A DNA stretch of 64,000 bases from Subdoligranulum sp. (GTDB lineage Bacteria > Bacillota > Clostridia > Oscillospirales > Ruminococcaceae): assembly GCA_004555405.1 (NCBI GenBank), contig SFIE01000001.1, positions 1 to 64,000 on the forward strand, written 5' to 3'. A program made the translations under genes and the position numbers. The first letter of the stretch is position 1; each line of letters begins with the position of its first letter. The notes beneath the pieces are model-generated. The model searched no databases. It was given only the letters and a program-made list of their open reading frames with translations, and was not told where the DNA came from. Positions 41,739 through 49,042 of the stretch are shown piece after piece.

Positions 41739-42710
41739 ATGGAAAAACTGAATTTAACACAGGAATGGGACAAGGTGTTCCCGAAAAGTGACAAGGTGGA
41801 TCACAAGAAGGTAACCTTTCACAACCGCTATGGTATCACACTGGCGGCGGATCTGTACACGCCGAAGGGCGCAGAGGGCAAGCTGCCCGCCATTGCCGTC
41901 AGCGGTCCGTTCGGTGCGGTGAAGGAGCAGTCCTCCGGTCTGTATGCGCAGAAAATGGCGGAGCTTGGCTTCTTGACGATTGCCTTCGACCCGTCCTACA
42001 CCGGCGAGAGCGGCGGTATGCCCCGCTATGTCGCTTCGCCGGACATCAATACCGAGGATTTCTGCGCAGCGGTAGACTTCCTCTCCGTACAGGAGAATGT
42101 TGACCCGGAGCGCATCGGTATCATCGGTATCTGCGGTTGGGGCGGTATGGCGATCAATGTCGCCGCCATTGACACCCGTATCAAAGCGACCGCTGCTATG
42201 ACCATGTACGACATGACCCGTGTGAACGCCAACGGCTATTTTGACAGTGAGGATTCTGAGCAGGCACGCTTTGAGAAGAAAAAAGCCCTGAATGCACAGC
42301 GCACGGAAGATTACAGGAGTGGTACTTATGCATTGGCAGGCGGTGTTGTCGATCCGCTGCCGGAGGATGCTCCGCAGTTTGTGAAGGACTATTACGCCTA
42401 CTACAAAACGCCACGTGGCTATCACCCCCGCAGCCTGAACTCCAACGGCGGCTGGAATGTGACCTCCTCGCTTTCCTTCCTGAATATGCCGATCTTGCAG
42501 TACAGCAGCGAGATTCGCTCTGCCGTGCTGCTGGTACACGGAGAGAAAGCGCACTCTCGCTATTTCAGTGAGACAGCTTACAGCAAATTGACCGGCGATA
42601 ACAAGGAATTGCTCATGATCCCCGGCGCAAACCACACCGACCTTTACGATCAGATGGACATCATTCCGTTTGAAAAGCTGAAAGCGTTCTTTGAAGAATA
42701 TCTGAAATAA
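41739..42710 (+). CDS. Alpha/beta hydrolase with Cys nucleophile (dienelactone-hydrolase-like)
   Basis: 323 residues. The nucleophile elbow reads GIIGICGWGGMA, with Cys in place of the usual Ser, as in dienelactone hydrolases. The acid/His part includes LLVHGEKAHSRYFSE and MIPGANHTDLYDQ. DPSYTGESGG sits in the oxyanion region. Third gene of the MerR operon. Probably cleaves a small ester or lactone; the real substrate is unknown. Confidence 0.85.
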   Translation: MEKLNLTQEWDKVFPKSDKVDHKKVTFHNRYGITLAADLYTPKGAEGKLPAIAVSGPFGAVKEQSSGLYAQKMAELGFLTIAFDPSYTGESGGMPRYVASPDINTEDFCAAVDFLSVQENVDPERIGIIGICGWGGMAINVAAIDTRIKATAAMTMYDMTRVNANGYFDSEDSEQARFEKKKALNAQRTEDYRSGTYALAGGVVDPLPEDAPQFVKDYYAYYKTPRGYHPRSLNSNGGWNVTSSLSFLNMPILQYSSEIRSAVLLVHGEKAHSRYFSETAYSKLTGDNKELLMIPGANHTDLYDQMDIIPFEKLKAFFEEYLK

Positions 42711-42729
42711 GACGCACCTTGTTTTTAAC

Positions 42730-42892
42730 TTGTTGGTGGTCATGATATTTTTGCTCGCAGCCTGCGCCTGATGGAACAGAAAACTCTATCTCAACGGATG
42801 TGCCATCGACTGAAACGCAGCCAGACTACATTGAGGAATTTTCTACTGATGAACCAACCGCACTGCTGGACAAAAGACATAGCAGTTATTGA
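42730..42892 (+). pseudogene. Frameshifted lipoprotein gene remnant
   Basis: Frame one encodes a lipoprotein signal end (LLVVMIFLLAACA) and stops at TGA 42769. One base out of frame the reading continues DGTENSISTDVPSTETQPD, then YIEEFSTDEPTALLDKRH, to a stop at 42892. Joined, they make a short lipoprotein with an acidic Thr/Ser-rich linker. There is no start codon with a ribosome-binding site. Read as debris of a fourth operon gene. Confidence 0.55.
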
Positions 42893-42904
42893 AATAAAAA
42901 AGGC

Positions 42905-42979
42905 TAAGGCAGCACCCCACAGTTTTGTTTGAAACGATGGCCAACACCGTTTCTTCGTTTTCTGTGCGGTGCTGTTTTT
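42905..42979 (+). terminator. Terminator built from a decayed inverted-repeat element
   Basis: Left arm TAAGGCAGCACCCCACAG matches the terminal repeat of the MITE-like family. The right arm CTGTGCGGTGCTG pairs with it and runs into TTTTT, so the outer GCCTTA of the right end is lost. Likely ends the MerR operon. The 42711-43068 gap holds the remnant, this terminator and the next promoter. Confidence 0.6.
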
Positions 42980-43006
42980 GCTTTTTCGGTTCCCTTTTAT
43001 GCAGTA

Positions 43007-43035
43007 TTGCCCTTTGCTTTTAAATACATTATAAT
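43007..43035 (+). promoter_or_regulatory. Promoter of the LOG family gene
   Basis: -35 TTGCCC, 17-bp spacer, -10 TATAAT. Confidence 0.7.
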
Positions 43036-43068
43036 AGAGATATTCTATTTTTGAAGGAGGGCTTTTGC

Positions 43069-43605
43069 ATGACAATTTGTGTGTTCTGTTCGTCCATTGA
43101 CGATCTGGCTCCTGTGTATCAGCAGGCTGCCGCTCAAACCGGCAAGGCCCTTGGCAAGCGCGGCATGACACTGCTCTACGGCGGCCGCAGCGCCGGGCTG
43201 ATGGGCATTCTGGCCGAAAACGCCGGGCGCTCCGGTGCGCAGGTGGTGGGCGTTGTGCCCGAGCTTTTCCGCGGCGATGGATTTTTAAGCCCCTTTTGCA
43301 CCGAGGTGCTGTATACCGACACCATGGCCAGCCGCAAAAGCGTGATGCAGCAAAGATCCGATGCTTTTCTGGTGCTGCCGGGCGGCATTGGCACCATGGA
43401 TGAGCTGTTTGACACTTCCGTGCTGATCAGCCTGGGCCAGCTTACAAAGCCTTTGGCCATTTTGAATGTAAACGGCTGCTACGACGCACTGGAAGCATTG
43501 CTGAACGAATTTGTGCGCCACGGCTTTTTGAGCGAAGAAAAGCGCAGCCTTTATCACTTTGTTTCCACGCCCGAACAGGCGCTGGACTATTTTGAAGCGT
43601 TTTAA
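43069..43605 (+). CDS. LOG family protein (cytokinin-riboside phosphate phosphoribohydrolase type)
   Basis: 178 residues from ATG 43069 (GGAGG eight bases upstream). The family motif PGGIGTMDELFD (about 109-120) and YGGRSAGLMG with MASRKSVM are present. Homologues release the base from nucleoside 5'-monophosphates; in bacteria the physiological substrate is often unclear. The TAA stop is again the first part of a short inverted-repeat element. Confidence 0.9.
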   Translation: MTICVFCSSIDDLAPVYQQAAAQTGKALGKRGMTLLYGGRSAGLMGILAENAGRSGAQVVGVVPELFRGDGFLSPFCTEVLYTDTMASRKSVMQQRSDAFLVLPGGIGTMDELFDTSVLISLGQLTKPLAILNVNGCYDALEALLNEFVRHGFLSEEKRSLYHFVSTPEQALDYFEAF

Positions 43606-43659
43606 GGCATCACCACAGCATTTTTCTATGATTGATCAGAATGCTGCGCCGCTGCCTTA
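43603..43659. repeat. Mini inverted-repeat element (57 bp), TAAGGCA type
   Basis: TA-flanked. Left arm AGGCATCACCACAGCATT and right arm reading inward AGGCAGCGGCGCAGCATT share 14 of 18 positions. Looks like the terminal repeats of the 180-bp family joined with almost nothing between. Contains the LOG stop codon and can fold into one hairpin. Confidence 0.65.
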
Positions 43660-43703
43660 TTGACAATTTTTTCTGACCGCTTTTGTTATTGTGAGGTTTT
43701 TTC

Positions 43704-44903
43704 ATGTCGAATTATAAGCCGTTTCAGCAGCCCGGGGCCGGAAAAGCCCCCGGCTCCGGGCCTGAAATTCCCGTTTGGCTGCCCATTGTGTTTTTTCTGA
43801 TCTCTCCGCCCCTTGGCATCGCCGTGTTTGTGCTGCGCGCCATGGTCATGGGAAAATTTCCTCCCGGCCGCGGCGGGCAGGCCCTGCCCACCGCTTCGCC
43901 CCACCCGGCGGATATGCCCTTGGCAGGCGCGCCGCAGGCCGAAGCCAGCCAAAGCAGCGCCCCTGCCAAAGCTGCAGCGCCCAAAAAGCCGGCCAGCCGC
44001 AAGAAAAAAGCTTCGGCTTCCTCTTCCGCCGGGGCCATGCCGCTGGCCATGGCCATTGCGGGCGCCGTGCTGATCTTATACGGCATCGGCACAGCCTCGG
44101 CCCCGGTGCAAATGCTCACCTACGGGCTGTTTTCGCTGCGCAGTGATCTGTGGCCGCTGCTTTCGGGCATCATCAGCATAGGCGGCGGCTGCGGTATGCT
44201 GGGCATGGCTGTGCGTATGCGCCGTTTAAAGCATCTGCGCCGCAATTTAAAAAACGCCGTGGGCAAGCGCGACAATATCACCCTGGCCGAAATTTGCCGC
44301 GTGCTTTCCTGCAATGAAAAAACCGCCCGCTCCATCGCTGAATCTGCCGTGAATCTGGGCGAACTGGGCTCCACTGCCTTTTTTGACCACAGCAGCGATG
44401 TGCTGGTTTTGCGCGGTGAGGCCCCGCGCCCGGCCCCTGCGCAGGCAGAGCCTGCCGCCACGCAGCCGGAAAATTCCCCCCAAAGCCAGTATCAGGCCAT
44501 TTTGCAGCAGCTGCGCATGGCCAATGATGCCATTCCCGGCAAGGAAATGAGCGAAAAGATCTCGCGCCTGGAAGAGATCAGCGCCAAGATCTTTGATCTT
44601 GCCGAAAAAGACCCCTCTAAGGTGCCCCAGCTGCGCAAATTTTTGAACTATTATCTTCCCACCAGCCTGAAGCTGCTGAATACTTATGCCGAACTGGATG
44701 CACAGGGCATCAGCGGCAGCAACATCAGCCAGAGCAAGCGTGAGATCGAAGCCACTATGGACACCCTTTGCGATGCATTTGCCGCCCAGCTGGATAAGCT
44801 GTTTACCAGCGATGCCATGGATGTGAGCGCAGATATTGCCGCCATGCAGGCCATGCTGGCGCAGGACGGCCTGACCGACAGCGATTTCAACCTGCCCGTT
44901 TGA
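43704..44903 (+). CDS. XpaC-like protein (5-bromo-4-chloroindolyl phosphate hydrolysis family)
   Basis: 399 residues. N-terminal Pro/Gly segment, one hydrophobic segment (about 27-48), an Ala/Lys-rich linker (ASRKKKASASSSAGA), two more hydrophobic segments (about 110-165), then a winged-helix-like stretch (ITLAEICRVLSCNEKTAR). The C-terminal helical domain (about 270-390, KISRLEEISAKIFDLAEKDP, LRKFLNYYLPTSLKLL) is the XpaC signature. XpaC homologues often accompany TelA-like proteins, absent here. Function uncertain; probably membrane-associated. Confidence 0.8.
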   Translation: MSNYKPFQQPGAGKAPGSGPEIPVWLPIVFFLISPPLGIAVFVLRAMVMGKFPPGRGGQALPTASPHPADMPLAGAPQAEASQSSAPAKAAAPKKPASRKKKASASSSAGAMPLAMAIAGAVLILYGIGTASAPVQMLTYGLFSLRSDLWPLLSGIISIGGGCGMLGMAVRMRRLKHLRRNLKNAVGKRDNITLAEICRVLSCNEKTARSIAESAVNLGELGSTAFFDHSSDVLVLRGEAPRPAPAQAEPAATQPENSPQSQYQAILQQLRMANDAIPGKEMSEKISRLEEISAKIFDLAEKDPSKVPQLRKFLNYYLPTSLKLLNTYAELDAQGISGSNISQSKREIEATMDTLCDAFAAQLDKLFTSDAMDVSADIAAMQAMLAQDGLTDSDFNLPV

Positions 44904-44965
44904 TTGCCCGGCCTGCGTTTTGAAACCCCCGGGAAATTGTTGCCAATCTTTTTAATTTTTGTTCA

Positions 44966-44994
44966 TTGATTGGCCATAACTGTGTGGTTAAATA
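44966..44994 (+). promoter_or_regulatory. Probable promoter of the zinc-ribbon/DUF5685/J-domain operon
   Basis: -35 TTGATT, 17-bp spacer, -10 TAAATA. Confidence 0.5.
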
Positions 44995-45057
44995 GAAATA
45001 TCAAAAATTAAGGGTATGCCGTGCGCTGCCCAAAGATAAAAGGCAGGCTTTGTAATT

Positions 45058-45462
45058 ATGTTTCAGCGTTTCCGAAATTGGTTTTCCCGCTTTATGATGG
45101 GCCGCTACGGCACCGATGCCTTGAACCGTGCTTTGTGCATTGTTTCGCTGGTGTTTATCCTCATCGGCAACTTTGGTTCCCGTTTGTTTTACTGGGCGGC
45201 TTTGGTGCTGCTGGGCATCAGCTATTTTCGTATGCTCAGCTATAACCGCGAAAAGCGCTATGCCGAGAATATAGCCTACTACCGCGCCACGCAGCAGGTT
45301 CGCACCAAAATGAACCAATGGAAAAAGCGCTTTTCTCAGCGCAGGTATTATCATTACTACCGCTGCCCCCGCTGCCGCCAGCAGCTGCGTGTGCCCCGCG
45401 GGCGCGGCAAGATCGAGATCACCTGCCCCAAATGCCGGGCACAGTTTGTAAAAAAGAGTTGA
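45058..45462 (+). CDS. Membrane protein with C-terminal zinc ribbon
   Basis: 134 residues. Two close membrane helices (about 26-60, FILIGNFGSRLFYWAALVLLGISYF) precede a very basic, Tyr/Arg-rich cytosolic segment. A rubredoxin-type knuckle pair, CPRCRQQLRVPRGRGK and CPKCRAQFV (about 102-131), follows. Likely binds Zn; the role is unknown. It is six bases before the DUF5685 gene, and together with the J-domain gene it forms a compact operon. Confidence 0.75.
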   Translation: MFQRFRNWFSRFMMGRYGTDALNRALCIVSLVFILIGNFGSRLFYWAALVLLGISYFRMLSYNREKRYAENIAYYRATQQVRTKMNQWKKRFSQRRYYHYYRCPRCRQQLRVPRGRGKIEITCPKCRAQFVKKS

Positions 45463-45468
45463 TCGCCT

Positions 45469-46377
45469 ATGTTTGGATATGTAAATGTGAATAAAAACGA
45501 TCTGACCCCTGAGCAGGCCGAGCGTTATCACAGCTACTACTGCGGGCTTTGCCGCTCGCTGCACAAGCAATACGGCTTTACCGGGCAGGTCACGCTTTCG
45601 TATGACATGGTGTTTTTGAGCATGCTGCTCAGCAGTCTGTACGAGCCGCTGGAGCAAACCGGCACGGATGCCTGTATTCCGCATCCCGTGAAAAAGCACA
45701 CCTGGGTAGGCAACGAATTCGTCGATTATTGCGCCGACATGACCATTGCCCTGAGCTATTATAAGCTGCTGGACGACTGGAAGGACGATCACAGCTATGT
45801 GAGCCTTTCGGCTTCCAAAATGCTGCAGTCGCGCCATTTGGCCGTGGCCAAAAAATACCCGATGCAATGCGCCGCCATTCACAACCGCCTTTGCTGCCTC
45901 AGCCAGCTTGAGCGGGAAAACTGCCACGATCTTGACCGGGTGAGCAACTGCTTCGGCGAAATGCTGGCTGCGATCTTTGATGTAAAAAAGGATATGTGGA
46001 GTGTGCCTTTGCAGCAAATGGGCTACGCTCTGGGCAAATTCATCTATCTGATGGACGCCTACGAGGATCTGGAAAGCGATATCCAGAAGTGCCGCTACAA
46101 TCCCCTGCTTGGCATTGCGGGCAAGCCGGGCTATGAAGAGCATTGCCATGATATTTTGACCATGCTGATGTCGCAGTGTGCCGAGGCTTACGAAAAGCTG
46201 CCCTGCATTCAGGATGCTGCTATTTTGCGCAATGTTTTATATTCAGGCGTGTGGACACGCTATCACATGCTGCAAACAAAGCCCAGCAAGAAAGAGAAAA
46301 ACCGCTTCGGCGGCAAAAAAACTGTGCAGGAGCCCCTGCCAGACCCCAGTGTGAAGGAGCCGGAATCCGATGAATGA
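45469..46377 (+). CDS. DUF5685 family protein
   Basis: 302 residues. Begins MFGYVNVNKNDLTPEQAERY, then the Cys-containing YYCGLCRSLHKQYG typical of the family. A mostly helical body with many conserved Tyr/Asp (YKLLDDWKDD, LMDAYEDLESD) recalls an isoprenoid-synthase-like fold. No known enzymatic activity. The C-terminal tail is basic then acidic. The last eight bases overlap the next start. Confidence 0.82.
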   Translation: MFGYVNVNKNDLTPEQAERYHSYYCGLCRSLHKQYGFTGQVTLSYDMVFLSMLLSSLYEPLEQTGTDACIPHPVKKHTWVGNEFVDYCADMTIALSYYKLLDDWKDDHSYVSLSASKMLQSRHLAVAKKYPMQCAAIHNRLCCLSQLERENCHDLDRVSNCFGEMLAAIFDVKKDMWSVPLQQMGYALGKFIYLMDAYEDLESDIQKCRYNPLLGIAGKPGYEEHCHDILTMLMSQCAEAYEKLPCIQDAAILRNVLYSGVWTRYHMLQTKPSKKEKNRFGGKKTVQEPLPDPSVKEPESDE

Positions 46378-47107
46378 TCCATACAGCGTTTTGGGCATTA
46401 CCCCCAGCGCCACGGAAGAAGAGATTAAAAAAGCGTACCGCAGCAAATGCAAAGAGTTTCACCCCGATCTGCACCCCGGCGATGCCGCTGCCGAGGATAA
46501 ATTTAAAGAAGTGCAGGCAGCCTACAGCGAGATCATGAAGATCAAGCAAAACGGCGGCAGTTATACAGGCGGCTATGCCGGCGGCGGCAGCGGCTACGGC
46601 GGCCAGCAGTATTACCGCTCGGGCTACGGCAGCGCACAGCAGAACGACCCCTTCGGCTTTGGCTTTGACCCGTTTGAAGCCTTTTTCGGCGGCAGCTATG
46701 GCTACAGCCGTGCCGGGTATGGCAGCGGCGCACAGGCCCCTGACCAAGACACCCGTATGCAGGCCGCCCGAAACTATATCAATGCGCGCCATTACACCGA
46801 GGCCATGCACGTGCTGGAATCCATTCCCATCAGTGAGCGCCGCGCCCGCTGGTATTATTATGCAGCCTTGGCCAGCAGCGGCCTTGGCAACCGCGTAAAC
46901 GCTTTGGAATACGCCAAAAAGGCTGTGGAGCTGGAACCCGGCAACTATGAATACCAAAACCTTTTGGACCGGCTGCAAAATTACAGCCGCAACTACCGCA
47001 ACATGAACAGCGGCTACACCACGCAAAGCTTTGGCGTGTGGCGCATTTGCCTGCCCTGGCTGCTGCTTTCGTTCTTTTGCCGCTTCCCATGCTTTTGCTA
47101 CTTCTGA
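46370..47107 (+). CDS. J-domain protein with TPR-like middle and Cys-rich hydrophobic tail
   Basis: 245 residues. J domain at 1-60 with the essential HPD (FHPDLHPGD). A Gly/Tyr/Ser-rich G/F-like region (about 62-120) and two TPR-like helical repeats (about 125-200, AARNYINARHYTEAMHVLE) follow. The last ~22 residues are aromatic, hydrophobic and hold four Cys (RICLPWLLLSFFCRF then CFCYF), so the protein may be membrane-tethered. Expected to recruit DnaK to a specific client, maybe the DUF5685 or zinc-ribbon partner. Stop followed by a terminator. Confidence 0.85.
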   Translation: MNDPYSVLGITPSATEEEIKKAYRSKCKEFHPDLHPGDAAAEDKFKEVQAAYSEIMKIKQNGGSYTGGYAGGGSGYGGQQYYRSGYGSAQQNDPFGFGFDPFEAFFGGSYGYSRAGYGSGAQAPDQDTRMQAARNYINARHYTEAMHVLESIPISERRARWYYYAALASSGLGNRVNALEYAKKAVELEPGNYEYQNLLDRLQNYSRNYRNMNSGYTTQSFGVWRICLPWLLLSFFCRFPCFCYF

Positions 47108-47183
47108 TGGGATCATAAGCATTTCTTGGACAAATTATAAAAAACCTGTATTTGTTTTTTGTACACTTTATATAGCTTTTCCG

Positions 47184-47221
47184 GCACAGACATTGACCTT
47201 CACGCCAATGTCTGTGCTTTT
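47184..47221 (+). terminator. Terminator after the J-domain operon
   Basis: GCACAGACATTG/CAATGTCTGTGC perfect stem followed by TTTTA. Confidence 0.88.
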
Positions 47222-47282
47222 ATATGTGCAGCTCATAGACAAACACTGTTTTTATAAGTTTTGTTTATGAAATAAATCAGTT

Positions 47283-47313
47283 AATTTTTATCAAGTGAGG
47301 ATTGATAAAAATT
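47283..47313 (+). repeat. AT-rich palindrome in the long intergenic gap
   Basis: AATTTTTATCA/TGATAAAAATT, eleven perfect base pairs with a nine-base centre, about 90 bases upstream of the antiporter -35 box. Possible operator. The rest of 47222-47400 is AT-rich with no ORF. Confidence 0.5.
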
Positions 47314-47402
47314 TAATTTAAAAGTTTTTGTATACATTGTAATTGTATCTCAACCATGCGCGAAGGGCTTTTGAGCGTTTTCACAGTTTTATGCATAACT
47401 CC

Positions 47403-47430
47403 TTGCAGTTTTTTAAAAGAAAGCTATAAT
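47403..47430 (+). promoter_or_regulatory. Promoter of the antiporter gene
   Basis: -35 TTGCAG, 16-bp spacer, -10 TATAAT. Confidence 0.7.
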
Positions 47431-47437
47431 AAATTCA

Positions 47438-47586
47438 GCTTAGATGAGCCAATGATATTTTATTGGGAATTTTTTAAAAAAAGCAAAACCGTATAGGAAA
47501 TTTCAGGGTTTTGGCTCCCCCCTTTGCGGGCCGTTGGGGCCGCCCTGCTGTTTCCCGGCTGAAAGGCTTTTGGGAGGTATTGCGTT
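47438..47586 (+). promoter_or_regulatory. Structured ~150-base leader of the antiporter gene
   Basis: Alternative pairings are visible. GAGCCAA near the 5' end can pair with TTGGCTC (about 47508-47515). AGCAAAACC can pair instead with GGTTTTGGCT in the same region. CTCCC right after can pair with the GGGAGG ribosome-binding site. This suggests translational control, possibly by an ion. No riboswitch class is matched with confidence. Confidence 0.4.
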
Positions 47587-49029
47587 GTGAAAAAACTGTC
47601 TGCCCTGGCCGCTGCCCTTTTGGGCGTGCTGGCCTTTTCGGTTACAGCCATGGCCGAATCGCCTGCGGGGGAAACCGGCACGGCTGTGCCCTCGCTGCTG
47701 TATTGCATTCCCTTTGCAGGGATCCTGCTTTGCATCGCGCTGTTTCCGCTGGTAAAGCCCACCTGGTGGGAGGAACATCAGGCCCCTGTGGTGCTTGCAT
47801 GGTCGCTGGCGTTCATTGTTCCGTTTGTGATAGGCTTCGGCGCACACCACACCGCCGAGGTGGTGCTGGAATGCATCATAAACGATTATCTTACTTTTAT
47901 TGTATTGCTGTTCGGCCTGTTCTGCGTAGCCGGCAACATTACGCTGGAGGGCGATCTGGCGGGTTCGCCCCGCATCAATGTGGGCCTTTTGCTGTTCGGC
48001 ACCCTGCTCAGCAGCTGGGTGGGCACCACGGGCGCCAGCATGCTGATGGTTCGCCCCATTATCAAAATGAATTCCTGGCGCAAGCGCAAACGCCATATTA
48101 TGATCTTTTTCATTTTCCTGATCTCCAACATCGGCGGCTGCCTTACCCCCATCGGCGATCCCCCGCTTTTGATGGGCTTTATGCGCGGTGTGCCGTTTTT
48201 CTGGAGCCTGCGCCTGCTGCCCATTCTGGCCTTTAACGCCGCTGTGCTGCTGTTTGTGTTTTATCATCTGGATATGCGCGCCTACCGCAAGGATATTGCC
48301 GAGGGCCGCAAGCCCGATATCAGCAAGCCCGGCACCGAAATTCGCATTGCGGGCCTGCACAATCTGATTTTTCTGGCAGCCATTGTGGTGGCCGTGCTTT
48401 TAAGCGGCACCCTGCCCAGCCTGCCCTTGTTCCGCAATGCAGACGGCACCGTGCGCGGCATTCCTATTCTGGGTGAAGTAACGCTCACCTGGCCTGCCGT
48501 GATCGAGATTGCGATCATTCTGGCCTCGGCATGGCTGAGCTTCCGCACCACCAGCGCCAAAGTGCGCACCGAAAACCACTTTACCTGGGGTGCCATCAAG
48601 GAAGTGGCGATTCTGTTCATTGGCATTTTCATCACCATGCAGCCCGCTTTGATGATCCTGAAGGCCAACGGTGCAAGCCTTGGCTTGGATTCGCCTTACC
48701 AGATGTTCTGGGCCACCGGCGCACTGAGCAGCTTTTTGGATAACACGCCCACCTATCTGGTGTTCCTTACCACCGCCGGTTCTTTGGGCTTTACCGAGGG
48801 CATTGCCACGGCCTTGGGCACCGTGCCCGCCAAAATGCTGGTGGCGATCTCCTGCGGCGCTGTGTTTATGGGTGCCAACACCTATATCGGCAACGCACCC
48901 AACTTTATGGTCAAGAGCATCAGCGACGAAAACGGTGTGCGCATGCCCAGCTTCTTTGGCTATATCCTGTGGTCGCTTGGATTCCTGATTCCGGTGTTCA
49001 TTTTGGATACCCTGATTTTCTTCTTATAA
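47587..49029 (+). CDS. Sodium:proton antiporter / ion transporter superfamily membrane protein
   Basis: 480 residues, about 12-13 membrane segments, GTG start with GGGAGG nine bases upstream. The first ~24 residues look like a cleavable signal or a signal-anchor. Internal repeats carry GTTGASMLMVRPII with NIGGCLTPIGDPPLL in the first half, and FLDNTPTYLVF with MGANTYIGNAPNFMVK in the second. These are the paired re-entrant loops of NhaD/CitM-like ion transporters. Na+/H+ exchange is the usual annotation; the actual ion is not proven. Confidence 0.85.
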   Translation: MKKLSALAAALLGVLAFSVTAMAESPAGETGTAVPSLLYCIPFAGILLCIALFPLVKPTWWEEHQAPVVLAWSLAFIVPFVIGFGAHHTAEVVLECIINDYLTFIVLLFGLFCVAGNITLEGDLAGSPRINVGLLLFGTLLSSWVGTTGASMLMVRPIIKMNSWRKRKRHIMIFFIFLISNIGGCLTPIGDPPLLMGFMRGVPFFWSLRLLPILAFNAAVLLFVFYHLDMRAYRKDIAEGRKPDISKPGTEIRIAGLHNLIFLAAIVVAVLLSGTLPSLPLFRNADGTVRGIPILGEVTLTWPAVIEIAIILASAWLSFRTTSAKVRTENHFTWGAIKEVAILFIGIFITMQPALMILKANGASLGLDSPYQMFWATGALSSFLDNTPTYLVFLTTAGSLGFTEGIATALGTVPAKMLVAISCGAVFMGANTYIGNAPNFMVKSISDENGVRMPSFFGYILWSLGFLIPVFILDTLIFFL

Positions 49030-49042
49030 GGGGGTGCTGAAC

